Shown piece by piece: positions 35,761 to 46,431 of a stretch of 64,000 nt of DNA. Numbering within the stretch: the first letter of the stretch is position 1; each line of letters begins with the position of its first letter. The translations under genes were made by a program, and so were the position numbers. The notes under the pieces were generated by a model. The model was not told where the DNA came from. It made no database searches and worked only from the letters and a program-made list of their open reading frames with translations. The stretch is from Misgurnus anguillicaudatus (taxonomy: Eukaryota; Chordata; Actinopteri; Cypriniformes; Cobitidae). The stretch covers positions 44,739,001 to 44,803,000 of the forward strand of contig NC_073358.2 of assembly GCF_027580225.2 (NCBI RefSeq), in the 5' to 3' direction.

Positions 35761-36154
35761 TAGAGGGGACATTTCACAGGACTTTTTAAAGGTGTAAATA
35801 AATCTTTGGTGTCTCCAGAGTACATATGTAAAGTTTTAGCTCAAATACCATATAGATAATTTATTATTATAGCATGTTAAAATTGTGACTTTGTGGTTGT
35901 GAGCAAAAATGTGCCGTTTTGGGTGTGTCCTTTAAAATGCAAATGAGCTCATTGGTACACTTAATGGCAGTGTCCTGGTTGGATAGTGCAGATTAAGGGG
36001 CGATTTTATCCCCCTTCTGACATCACAGGTGGAGACGAATTTCAATTACCTATTTTTTCACGTGCTTGCAGAGAATGGTTTACCAAAACGAAGTTACAGG
36101 GTTGATCTTTTTCACATTTTCTAGAAGCACTGTGGACCCAATTAATGCACTTAA
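35761..36154 (+). mobile_element. TTAA MITE family A, left portion split by insertion
   Basis: It runs from gaggggacatttcacaggac to gacccaattaatgcacTTAA. The family continues acatggaaa..., but here the sequence changes at the TTAA at 36151. The continuation is at 37341, so the copy was split by an element inserted at its internal TTAA. Confidence 0.9.
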
Positions 36155-37340
36155 AGGATGAGTCCATTTTCTTAAAACAAAATCCAGATAATTTACTCAC
36201 CACCATGTCACCCAAAATGTTGATGTCTTTGTTCAGTTGAGAAGAAATTATGTTTTTTGAGGAAAACATTCCAGGATTCTTTTCATTTTAATGGACCTTA
36301 ATGGACCCCAACACGTAACAGTTTTAATGCAGTTTGAAATTGCAGTTTCAAATGACTCTAAATGATCCCAAACGAGGCATAAGGGTCTTATATAGTGAAA
36401 CGATGTTCATTTTTGACAAGCAAAATCAAAAATATGCACTTTTAAATCACAACTTCATTGTAAACAATAAACTGACACAAAGACATTAATTGTTATCATT
36501 CTACATACAACAACGTCTAAACGTTCCTCTTTCTCCACGCTTGTAAACACTGGGGCGATAGTTTTGCATACGTCCTTCTTGACGTGATGACGTATTGCAT
36601 GCGCGTCACATGACCGGAGATAGACAAGAAGTTGTGGTTTAAAAGTGCATATTTTTTATTTTTCTTGTAAAAATGACAATCATTTCGCTAGATAAGACCC
36701 TTATGCCTCGTTTGGGATCGTTTAGAGTCCTTTGAAACTGCAATTTTAAACTGCATTAAAACTGTTACGTGTTGGTGTCCATTAAAGTCCATTAAAATTA
36801 GAAAAATCCTGAAATGTTTTCCTCAAAAAAAAAAAAAATCCTCTCGACTGAACAAAGAAAGACATCAACATTTTGAATGACATGGTGGTGAGTAAATTAT
36901 ATGGATTTTCTTTCAAGAATATAAACCCTTTTACAGCCCACGTGATCAAATAGCCTGCGCGTGCATTTAGGCAACAGAAGTGGTGTTATTCCCAATTGGT
37001 TCTAACGTGTTAGCAACTCCGAAAGTTTATTAAAACGGTTTCACAGCATCAAAATGTCTGGTTATTGCATTTGGTTGCACTAATATAATATACGTATATT
37101 TGTATCTGGCAACTTTTTTTTTGGCCATCTGCTAACGTCTTCTATCCACTCCACAATAGTACACGGATCTGGTAGCTGTGTTGAAAAAGTTGATAAGTTA
37201 ACTTTTTAAAATAACTTTCTCTGTCTGTGTTGCTTCACTGCTGATTCTTGCCATACTTCAGTTGCCTAAATGCACGCGCATACGCTGCCACGTCATCATT
37301 GTGTACAAACAGTAAAAGGGTCTAAGGACTAATTCTTTAA
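36151..37340. mobile_element. TTAA element of about 1.19 kb nested in family A (family I)
   Basis: The left end is TTAAAGGATGAGTCCATTTT and the right end is ggactaattctttaa, matching as terminal inverted repeats with a few mismatches. TTAA is present at both junctions. Inside are two hairpins: a large one (about 36165-36915; arms such as acgtaacagttttaatgcag against ctgcattaaaactgttacgt), and a smaller one (gcgcgtgcatttaggcaac, 36957-36975, against gttgcctaaatgcacgcgc). Open frames here are arm translations. Confidence 0.88.
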
Positions 37341-37379
37341 ACATGGAAAATGTCAGATTTTCATGATTTGTCCATTTAA
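37341..37379 (+). mobile_element. Right end of the split family A copy
   Basis: acatggaaaatgtcagattt continues family A exactly from where 36154 stops and ends ttgtccatttaa. Confidence 0.85.
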
Positions 37380-37384
37380 TAACA

Positions 37385-38230
37385 TATATCACATTATATT
37401 TACAAATGATTAACCAAATTATTTTTGTGACGTTTGAACTTCTTATCCAGAAGTAAACAGGTTTTCCTCCCAGAAGGTCTGCATTTGTTAAAAATAAGCA
37501 AATAAAATATTTCATATCAATATTTAATGTTCTTTACCTAAGATAAATGGCTGTGTATTAGCGGGATAATGTACAGACTGCAGGTTGTTATCACGAAAAT
37601 AAGCCCCTTGTGCCTCTGTATTTCTGCGATAACAACCTGCTGCCTATACATTATCCCTAACTTATACCGTGTGCTGTTATCTTCTGCCTGATTCACTTGC
37701 TTGTTCTTTTGTACTGCATTTATTATTATTGTACGGCCTTATTATTCATTCTGTCAGGTTTTCATTTTAAAGTGTTTCCATAAATCAATACAAGTCTGTT
37801 TTAAAAGCGGCAGCAATACTAAACAGGTTTTTAGTTTCTAAAATGTACAAAGGTTATTAGATGTACAGCCAAGATCCAAAATTAAGTCCCCAAAGGAAGA
37901 TTTTTTTTATATAAAATCCATTGGAAACAATTAAGATGGATATGTCATTATTTCTCATATGTATTACGCTTTTGGACTAAAAACTGCATATGTTGCGCTA
38001 TTAATAATGATGAAATATTGTGAATGCTTCGCTTGGACTTTTGGGCAGCACAAGCTCGTCTGAAATTATGACGGATGTGCAGTTTCATAAAAAAGTGTAA
38101 ACACTGTTATGAATGTACAAGTTGAGATATGCAGTCGTCCCACAAAATATAGTATTAAAGAGAACCAATGGTACAATTCACGGTTTTACATTTCCTTTGG
38201 TGTGTAAGTGTGTATTAGTACATGTTAACG
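37385..38230. other. No recognisable gene
   Basis: An inverted pair, gtacagactgcaggttgttatc / gataacaacctgctgcctatac (37570-37655), brackets about 40 bases and looks like a small hairpin. Otherwise AT-rich. Confidence 0.45.
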
Positions 38231-38236
38231 ATATAC

Positions 38237-38604
38237 TTAAAGGCGCTCTAAGCGAATTGACGCGTTTTAGACCATAAAACATTTTTTGTTACATACAGCA
38301 AACATCTTCTCACTATCTGCTTGTGCCTGTCCGCTGATCAAACTGTAAAAAAACGCGATCTCTGTAGACAGCTCAGGCTCGACAAACGGCAATATAAACA
38401 TAGTGGCCAAACCTAGCACAACAAAACATAAAGTGTTCCAGCCAATAAACGATAAGAAGGATTTGGGGGTGGGGGTTGGGCGCGTTCATGAAAGCACGGA
38501 CGGGAGAGGGAGAGGGAGGAGTTAGCTACGCTCCGTTTGTTTGAAAACAGTTCTAACATCAACAGGAAGTGACGTCGCACATTATTCGCTTAGAGAGCCT
38601 TTAA
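38237..38604. mobile_element. TTAA MITE, 368 bp (family J)
   Basis: It begins TTAAAGGCGCTCTAAGCGAA and ends attcgcttagagagcctttaa: inverted ends at TTAA. The interior includes G-rich and GA-rich runs (38465-38520). No coding sequence. Confidence 0.88.
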
Positions 38605-39419
38605 GGTACATACACCAAAGTAAACATAAATCCAATGTAAATCTCATTTCTTGGACTACAACAAACACACAGATTGTAGGCAACAGTTTACTTCCTGGGA
38701 TTGGTGATGTAGACAAGACCGACATTATCATAATTCTTCCCACTTGGACTTGCAACCTTTAAATTAACTCCTGTTAGCATTGCATTGTGACCAAATCTTT
38801 CAAACATGGTAAGGAGCGTTGCATTTCCGGCTGACATGAGAGGTATTTAGGCCAATCACAACGTACAGATTAGCTGGCCAATCAGGGACACAGAGCTTTT
38901 CAGATCAATAAGTTTTATACAAAATCAAAGCGTTTGAGGAAGGCAGGATTTCTAGAGCTACAAAAACGTGGAAAATGTGTTTTTTTTAACCATAAACCAC
39001 ACAAACACATTGCATTATACCAAATACACAAAATAACATTGTTTTTTAGCAATGAAATAGGTGCACTTTAATGTTCCATATGCATTTATTTTATGAAACA
39101 ACACACAGATATCAAATCTAAACCCTTTGACGTTTGTAATGACATATAGCATGACAAGTTTATTACCGTCCTCTGTCAATATATAATACATGGTAAACTT
39201 AATAGTTTGTAAACAAAAACACGTCGGACCCGCCCACGTGGATCGTCAGCTTAACAAGAAGGCGGGACTTCCGTCACCAGAGCAGCCATATTGAGTGTTG
39301 CATTGTCCCTTATTCATAGTAATAGCAGTCTTCAATCTTGTTATATCCAATATTTGTTTTGAACAACCAGCAGGTGCTAAATGAAAGAGTTTGCATGATG
39401 ATGATGTGATTTACAAAAT

Positions 39420-40600
39420 GACCTGTGCTGTTTGTCACAATGTGCAATGATAAAACATCTTAAGAACAAAATGTATTTTACGATAAAAGAATGCAAAATA
39501 GATTTTGCCCGGCAAAAAGTTCAGACCTTTGGTGTACAACCAGTTTCCTCAAATCTGTGTAAGAATAATGTAAAATCTACTGCTAATAATACTGCCTTCA
39601 GTTTTGAACATCAACGATCTTGGCAAACACTTACAGTTAGTGTAGTCCTTGCGGGAAAAGGTAATACACACAAAAACACAAAAAAGAAACTCCTGGTGCA
39701 AGGTTAAATCCTGTGACAAGAAACATTTTGTAAGCTTCTCACAAATATTTGGCAACATACATATAACTGTACATAAAAAACAAACTTCCAGTGTAAACAA
39801 CCGGGTAAAGTTGTTCTGTCAATGTTAAGAGATATCCATCATCAGTTGAGGTTTGACAGAAATTCCGTCCTTAAAGTTACCACGAGTTTCGTCATTCATG
39901 CCCCAAGAGACAATTAAAGACATTCATGTCATTAAATCCCCACGTCAGGCCAGAAGGATACAAAACTGACAGTGGCAGTTTACAGGTTTTGCACAAAGGC
40001 TTGCAGAGAGTTGTAGGTTTCATCAAAGACAGGCATCTATTCCATGTACTTAACGTTCCTAAAATAGATGGATTGAGTCATCGGAAAAGCAAGGTGAGTG
40101 CTCTGTCTCTGGTTGTCTCCGAGCAGAGATTCACACTCGCGCACACACCCTGATGGATTTCCAATACAAGTCAAGCCTCATAGTGACAACTAACCACAAG
40201 CCCTTATTTTTCACATCTGAAGACTGGCAGATATGTACAGAACGTCTGCTGTAAAGTGGCTGCATACTTCTTCAAAACACTGGCAAAGCAACATTGCTCA
40301 TACTGTAGAAAAATGTAATACTATGAAGCTCTAATCTGAATGTGACAAGGGCAGGATTTGGGAAGTGTGAACATTTTCACTCGTTTCTATCGCACAGTCT
40401 ATTCTAATGATGAGAAAATGAACAGACCCAAGAAATAACGGCCAAGAGGATAGTAGGATGTATCATCACACCTCTATGACAGCGAAAATGAGCGGACTGC
40501 GTTGAAATCATAGATGGATGGATCATTTTTAATGATATTTTTAACAATATGCTTTCGTTTAAAATAAGGTGTTTAATTAATGACGCAAGTATAGCCATGC
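39420..40600 (-). other. Apparently single-copy stretch; weak candidate for htr7 3' UTR or downstream exon
   Basis: This is one of the longer stretches below htr7 with no matched repeat. Short open frames on both strands have no receptor-tail or other recognisable sequence. An additional 3' exon of htr7 could lie here but nothing shows it. Confidence 0.2.
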
Positions 40601-40619
40601 TTAAATCAGCTCAAACTAG

Positions 40620-41370
40620 CCGGTTGTTAGGTTTAAACTAGTCTTCTGAACAAATGTAAGTGGCCATGTTACTCTAAAACCAGCAAACCAGATGACATTT
40701 GTGCATTTAATTTTTACATTTTGTATGTGTGTTCCCTTTTGTGTTTTTAATGTAATGCTCTACCAATTTTTACTCTGGACCACAAAACCATAGTCATAAA
40801 TCGCACAGGTATATTTGTGCAGGGTTCGGCAAAGATACATCAAAATGTATTTTAAAATAAAAAATACCCATTTTAAATGTATCAAAATAAACTACTGTAT
40901 TTTTGTATTTTGTAAATACTTTTACAAAAAACCATGAAATTTCTTTGCAAAACTTTCATCAGTTGGACTATTTGATCTATTGCTTCACCATTACATTGAC
41001 TCATGCAAAAATATGACATATGCGAACGAAGGGCCTACTTTGCATTAGCAACACTGACATTCAAGTCATTCAACTTATGGCACCTGTATTCATAGCAACT
41101 GATTAATCATTTAATTGTTATCATAAATATAATTATATATTATGTGTCAGGCAGCCCTTGGTATGCATGCCAAAATATCATGATCCTACTAAACAGCTAC
41201 TTCAACTAGGGGTACAATACTCAGCAATCAATTATTTATTTATCAAATCATTGGACTATTTAGCAGTTGAAAACAAACATTTTATAATTTCAACAATTAT
41301 TAAATGATTTATATGTTTAGATTTAAAATGTAGCCAGAAATTCCATCTGAACCCAATCACACTTCCATGA
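40620..41370. other. No recognisable gene
   Basis: AT-rich. A fragment actctggaccacaaaaccat at 40771 resembles one end of the repeat at 44407-45147, so an old copy may be present. Confidence 0.4.
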
Positions 41371-41377
41371 TGCCATC

Positions 41378-41995
41378 CAGCCTGATCTCACAAGAATTAG
41401 TACATATTTTACAAGTTGGCTAATTTGTAGGAATTCATATAAAGTTAATCTTGCAAAAACGCACAATTCTTGTGAAAAGAACAATAACGAAACCTAACCC
41501 CGCACCTAACCCCAACGTCACAGGGGTCAAGGCAAATCGTACAAAAATCTACGAATGTGGTTGTATGAATTAAAGGGATAGTTCGGCCAAAAACGATATT
41601 AAACCCATGATTGCGGCGCTACCGGAAGCTAGTTAATTACGTTAATACCATTTTAAATATGGATATTTCTACAACAACACCGCACGGATTACCCTCAGAA
41701 GACCTTTGTTTATCATCCTGGAGCCTTTTGGATTTAATTTGTGAAGGATGGACGCACTTTTTTTGGACTTGAAGGTCGTGGACTATTGCTGGACCCCGTA
41801 ACATTACATTTAATCAACAGAAAGATCTAAAATATCTTCTAAAATATCCGAAAATGTGTTTGTCTGAAAAACGATGGACATATGCAACTTGGACAGCTTG
41901 GGGGTGAGTAAATAATGGGTTTAATATTGTTTTTGGCCGAACTATCCCTTTAATACGAAATAGCCAACTCGTAAAATATGTACGAGATCAGGCTG
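41378..41995. repeat. Interspersed repeat (as at 2868), split by a TTAA element
   Basis: The ends are gatctcacaagaattagtac and cgtaaaatatgtacgagatc, inverted partners. Removing 41570-41953 and one TTAA reconnects tacgaatgtggttgtatgaa with tacgaaatagccaactcg, as in the uninterrupted copy. Confidence 0.8.
41570..41953. mobile_element. TTAA MITE, 384 bp (family K)
   Basis: It begins TTAAAGGGATAGTTCGGCCA and ends with the exact reverse complement of that end. The inverted similarity extends inward (aaaacgatattaaacccat). It is inserted in the older repeat listed above. Confidence 0.92.
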
Positions 41996-42291
41996 GATTA
42001 CATCATAGAAATGCGATTAAATTCAGATTAAGTATATGGCTACATTTAAAATCTAAACATATTGATCATTTAATAATTGTTAAAATGTTAAAACGTTGTT
42101 TGTGTCAAAATTATCGTTTTTTATGCCAAAAACCATTAGGATATTAAGTAAAGATGATGTTCCATGAAGATATTTTGTAAATTTATTGCAAAGCATGCCG
42201 CATATTATGGATCCTTCGAAGGCTAGACCGTCTCATTGCAGTTCTCTTCGTGGACTTCGGAGACTGTTCACCTTCTGAGGTGGTGTCCTTA

Positions 42292-42552
42292 CTGTGGGTT
42301 CACACCAGATGCAAGTTCAACGATTTGCGTGAGTAGATTAAATACAAAGTCATTGCAAAGACGCAATTAGATGCGTCCTTGCGTGGGGCGATGCGAATGA
42401 CGCGATAGGGGCGGCGCTATTCGCCTCAAACGCGTCTTCGCCCAAGTTGAAAATATTCAACTCGAGCGAAAAATTCGCATGACACGAAGTTAAATCCCGC
42501 GAGTAATCTAGAGCGAGTAACGTGATGCCCCGTGTTTGGTGTGTACTTAGCA
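42292..42552. mobile_element. PIF/Harbinger-type MITE, 261 bp
   Basis: It starts ctgtgggttcacaccagatg with TTA before it, and TTA follows the right end (42553-42555). The right terminus is decayed compared with the copy at 47725. The interior shares tcgcatgacacgaagttaaa and gcgagtaatctagagcga with that copy in opposite orientation. The open frame at 42350-42637 is this repeat. Confidence 0.75.
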
Positions 42553-42624
42553 TTAAAATGTCGCAGCCTTCGAATTGGGACACAGCTATTGTCCTTTTTT
42601 TATGACTGGTTTTATGGTCTAGGG

Positions 42625-42817
42625 CAGTGTTCTTCACTCCCAGCCCTGGAGAGCCGGTGTCCTGCAGAGTTTAGCTCCAACTTTAATCAAACACACCTGA
42701 GCAAGCTAATCAATGTCTTCCTGATCACTAGAAGATCACAGGTAGGTGTGTTTGATTAAGGTTGGAGCTAAACTCTGCAGGACACCGGCTCTCCAGGATT
42801 GGGAGTGAAGAACACTG
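42625..42817. mobile_element. hAT-type MITE, 193 bp, with 8-bp target duplication
   Basis: Its inverted arms are cagtgttcttcactcccagc and its mirror at the right end, each about 65 bases long. The 8-bp flanks are GTCTAGGG and GTCTAGGC (one difference). It lies about 780 bases past the htr7 stop. Confidence 0.92.
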
Positions 42818-42872
42818 GTCTAGGCTCACAATTGGGCTACTGAAACATAAGATTATGAGAGATAAAAGCTTT

Positions 42873-42882
42873 TTTATTTATT
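42873..42882 (-). promoter_or_regulatory. Possible polyadenylation signals for htr7
   Basis: Two overlapping AATAAA hexamers on the minus strand lie about 715 bases past the htr7 stop. AT-rich DNA yields this motif by chance, and a hAT-type element begins just beyond, so this is only a candidate 3' end. Confidence 0.2.
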
Positions 42883-42941
42883 TACTCTTTTCTTTTTTTA
42901 ATTATTGATAGGAGTGTGCGTGTCATCTATAGGTGTAATAC

Positions 42942-43016
42942 AGGGGTCACCAATCCTGGTCCTGGAGGTCCGGTGTCTCTGCAGAGTTTAGCTCCAACCC
43001 TAATCAAACAACTGGA
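42942..43016. repeat. Half copy of the 42625 family
   Basis: caggggtcaccaatcctggt followed by ccggtgtctctgcagagttt and agctccaaccctaatcaaac is the left arm of the same or a sister family; no right arm follows. Confidence 0.65.
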
Positions 43017-43593
43017 ACATATAAAGATATGAAAAACACTTTAAGGGAACTGATATATCAGTGTTCTGAAGAAATATGAAGCCCTGGTCCCATTGTCCAT
43101 AATCATGTTTTCCATCCCAGCAAGCAACTTTGCCTTTAAAAGACGTCTAAATGCCGTCTAAACACAGTCCATTCGTTTAGGCTAAAACATATAAAAATTT
43201 GGGCCGTCAGTAAAATTAAATATACGTCAAACTATAGCTCAAAAATACATTAAATAAATAAATAAATGAACACCTTGTAATCACTGTTGACTTTAGTTAC
43301 ATGATGGAATATCATGCATCTCCCAAGTTATTTTGGTCAAAATTTGGTCCTGTAACTAAATTAAAGTGGGTTACTCATATAGCCAGACTATATCGAGTCT
43401 ATAGTTAACCTAAACATGAAATAATGGCTATTGCTTGCTGGAATGATTCCCGCTCTTCATTGTGTAGTGTATAGCAATCCTGTACACACTGTTCTTCACT
43501 TTACTGCCTTTAAAAGTCTTGGTTAGTCACATATGAATTATGTGTCTTTTGACTGCACCCACATTTGGGCCAAATCACTTTCACTCAGCATTA

Positions 43594-44335
43594 TTAAACT
43601 TTCAATGCCTCATGAACTCCCACAGCCGACAGACGGCGGTTAATGTTTCGATATCGGCAACGAAGCAGGTCCCTGTATGTGGAGCGCAGGTCCCGGTTAA
43701 AGAAAGCATAAATGAAGGGATTCATCAGCGAGTTGGCGTAGCCGAACCATAGCAGCGTCCTCTCCAACCAAATCGGTATGCAGCTACACTTGACCCCGCA
43801 TATAAAGGGTCTGGCTGTCGACAGAATAAAAAACGGCAACCAACAAATCCCGAACACCCCGACTATCACGCCCAGGGTCGTGGCTGCCTTTTGCTCCCGC
43901 TTAAAGATGGAGATGTTCTGTCGCTCGCGGCTTAGCAGACGAGAAAGAGCGGCGCACTCCTCGGCGACGCCGGGTTGGGGTTTGAGCCCCTGCATCCTCA
44001 GGGCTTCGCTGGCTACCGTCTCCAGGCGTTCCCGGCGGGTAAAGTCGGTAAACCGATGCTTGGCGCCACTCTTTCTGGCGGCCTTGAAGATCTTGTAGTA
44101 CATGAAGAGCATTACTATCATGGGGATGTAGAAGGCCACGGCGGTGGAGTAGATGGTGTAGCCGAAGTCTTGGCTGATCAGACAGACGCCGGCGGTGTTG
44201 ACGTTTTTCGCCCATCCGCAAAACGGAGGCAGCGTGATGGAGGCGGATACGAGCCACACCCCGAAGATCATTTTCGCCATCAGCTGGCCGTTTTGGCGAG
44301 CAGGGTAGGTCAAAGGCCGGGTGATGCCAAGATAC
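43594..44335 (-). CDS. htr7: 5-HT7-type serotonin receptor, terminal coding exon (TM4 to C-terminus)
   Basis: Serotonin-gated class A GPCR of the plasma membrane; the 5-HT7 family couples to Gs and raises cAMP. The exon encodes 246 residues. It begins YLGITRPLTYP, the sequence just after the Asp-Arg of DRY, then TM4 (about residues 19-42), the ECL2 cysteine at 51 in CLISQDFGY, TM5 (58-82), a long ICL3 (83-149), TM6 (150-172, CWLPFF at 164-169), TM7 (about 189-212, NPFIY at 205-209) and helix 8 with a candidate palmitoylated Cys226. ICL3 ends in NISIFKREQKAATTLG and the tail in YRNINRRLSAVG, both very close to mammalian HTR7. The open frame continues 37 codons upstream of the acceptor, but that part is intron. 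The first base completes an Arg codon split AG/G, so intron 1 is phase 2. The tail stops at HEALKV, earlier than mammalian isoforms. Family assignment is secure; which fish paralogue is not. Confidence 0.96.
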
Positions 44336-44356
44336 CTGCAATTGAAAAAAATAAGA
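44336..44356 (-). promoter_or_regulatory. Splice acceptor of htr7 intron 1
   Basis: Read on the minus strand, a run of T residues is followed by caattgcag and then the exon base G at 44335. The junction falls inside the Arg codon of the DRY motif, and the receptor homology starts exactly here, which supports the site. The residues encoded upstream of it do not resemble a GPCR. Confidence 0.88.
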
Positions 44357-44406
44357 CATTTGAATGATGGTTTTTCAATATAAGTGTGTAATTTCGGCAA
44401 CCATTT

Positions 44407-45147
44407 GTGACCCTGGACAGCAATAAAACCAGTACATTTCATCATCTGAAAGCTGAATAAATATGCTTTTTCTATTGATGTATGTAAGGATAGGACAATA
44501 TTTGGCCGAGATACTATTTGAAAATCTGAAATCTAAGCGTGCCAAAAGGTCTAAATATTGAGAAAATCGCCTTTAAAGTTGAAATCCTTGAGCAAAGATT
44601 ATTCACGATTAAAAGCATACAAAATAAAATTGATTTTTGTGCATAATATATGAGTCTGTGCTGTGTGTCATTTTTATGTATATATAAATACACACACACA
44701 CACACACACACATTCATGTATGTACAGTATTTAAGAAACATTTACATGTGTGTATATTATTTATTTTTATTTTTATATTTCATATGATATATAAATTAAA
44801 AACAAAAATTATATATACATTAAAAAATGTTAAAAATTAATATATGTGTGTGTAGTTAAATATACATAATAATTACAAACAGTACACACACATATATTAT
44901 GCAAAAAAATCACTTTTATTTTGTATGCGATAAATCGCGATTAATCTTTTCCCAGCACTACAATTTTTGTATATATTTACGTTAGAAACTGTACAAAATA
45001 TCTTCATGGAATACAATATTTTCTTAATATCCTAATGATTTTTAGCATAAAAATCGATATTTTTTGACCCATACAATGTATTGTTTCCATTGCTACAAAT
45101 ATATACAGTACACATGCAACTTATGATATTGTGGTCCAGGGTCAGAA
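44407..45147. mobile_element. Inverted-repeat element 71 bp from the htr7 acceptor, itself interrupted
   Basis: The ends tgaccctggacagca and tgtggtccagggtca are inverted partners with two differences. The left interior matches 12975-13160. A family D copy (44590-44960) sits inside. No target duplication could be read. Confidence 0.65.
44590..44960. mobile_element. Family D element nested in 44407-45147
   Basis: Related to 23165-23625: gagcaaagattattcacgat at the left, cgcgattaatcttttcccag at the right, and gtgcataatatatg arms. It contains a short (CA)n run at about 44690-44711. Confidence 0.75.
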
Positions 45148-45149
45148 TT

Positions 45150-46330
45150 TTGGTTTCATAAAAAACCTTTAACGTCCAAAGAAATTGATCTTTTTAAAAA
45201 CTTTGACTAAATTGTTCTTTGGGGAGCAAAAAAAAAGATTATTCTGTGGCATCGCTTCAAAACAACCCTGTTGACTTATTATCTCGGTTTAAGGTCTTGT
45301 TTCCTAGAATTCAACTCGATAAAACAACATGTGGTACTTTAAAAGATGATCGAGAGGCGAGTAAGAAAGAAAATACAGCTTAAGCAAACATCAGGGCTAC
45401 GCTGCAGAGCAGCAAGGCTTTGGTGGTGCAAACTGAGTCCGTCTGAAAAATTCTCGTCTGAACCAATCAGCACCCACTTGAGTCGAGTTGAAGAGAGGAG
45501 CGCAGAATTTAAGAAGAACGCATGAACAAAGATCAATTATTTTATCACCACTTCTGCTGCCGAGGAAAATGACCCCAAAGCCCTCGTCGTATCTGTTGCG
45601 GCTTAATCGAAAGTTATAGGCGAGCTTAAAGAGCAGAAGATTTCAGCACTTGAAGGTTTGATGAAGGCTTCTTATCGCCATCATCAGCTGACCTGCGGCC
45701 ACAAGAGACACTTACTGCAAAAACGTGCTTTTCATAAAGATCTGCATTTAAACCCTGTGGGGTATTTTTTTACCTCGCTAGGAGCATAGTAAAACCACAA
45801 AAAAAACATAAAACTGTTTATATTGACTATATGCAATACAGTACAAGTACACTCTTAAAAATATAGGTGCTTTATGATGCCAGAGGAGGATCATTTTTGG
45901 CTAAATCCTTCTATAAATGATGTTTTATTAACGTAGTTCGGGAGGAGCACGTCAAATAAACCACTTAAGTACTTCCAGCTGTCTATAATCAGTAATCAAC
46001 AGATACTCTAGTACCACCAGATGTCCTCAATCAGTAATCATCATATCTACCCAATCAGGACAAAGGCAAGCCATATATAAGTCACAGTTTGACTCTGCAA
46101 AGATCCTCTGCAGTCTTCAGAATCCCTCCACCACCCCATCACCTCTCACTCACCAGGTTAATTCCTAAACTGGGGGGGGGGGTACTCTGCGTTCGGGCCC
46201 ATTTCCGAGCTCAGAGCCCTCTCCCCGGACAGCACGCCAAATACGTTTACTAATTTAATCTTACCAACTTATTTGTAAGTGTGAACTCGTGAAAGAACCT
46301 TTACCATTTCTATTTCACAAAAGCGTCTAT
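45150..46330. other. htr7 intron, no recognisable element
   Basis: Contains a poly-G run (about 46171-46180) and a tacactcttaaaaatatagg word at 45849 that resembles foldback ends, without a matching partner. The 65-codon minus frame at 45339 has no receptor similarity. Confidence 0.4.
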
Positions 46331-46431
46331 GCCCATTTAAAGGCGGGGTGCACACAATCTCTGAAAGCCAATGTTGACATTTGAAATCATCTAAACAAAC
46401 ACACCCCTACCCCAATAGAATCTGTATCTTC

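Noticed and set aside
43778..44367. Long plus-strand and second minus-strand frames opposite the htr7 exon (106, 130 and 152 codons)
   Set aside because: Shadows of the GC-richer receptor exon; they have no motif of their own.
44336..44445. N-terminal 37 codons preceding YLGITRPL in the htr7 frame, with an ATG
   Set aside because: They lie upstream of a good acceptor and do not resemble TM3; this is intron read-through.
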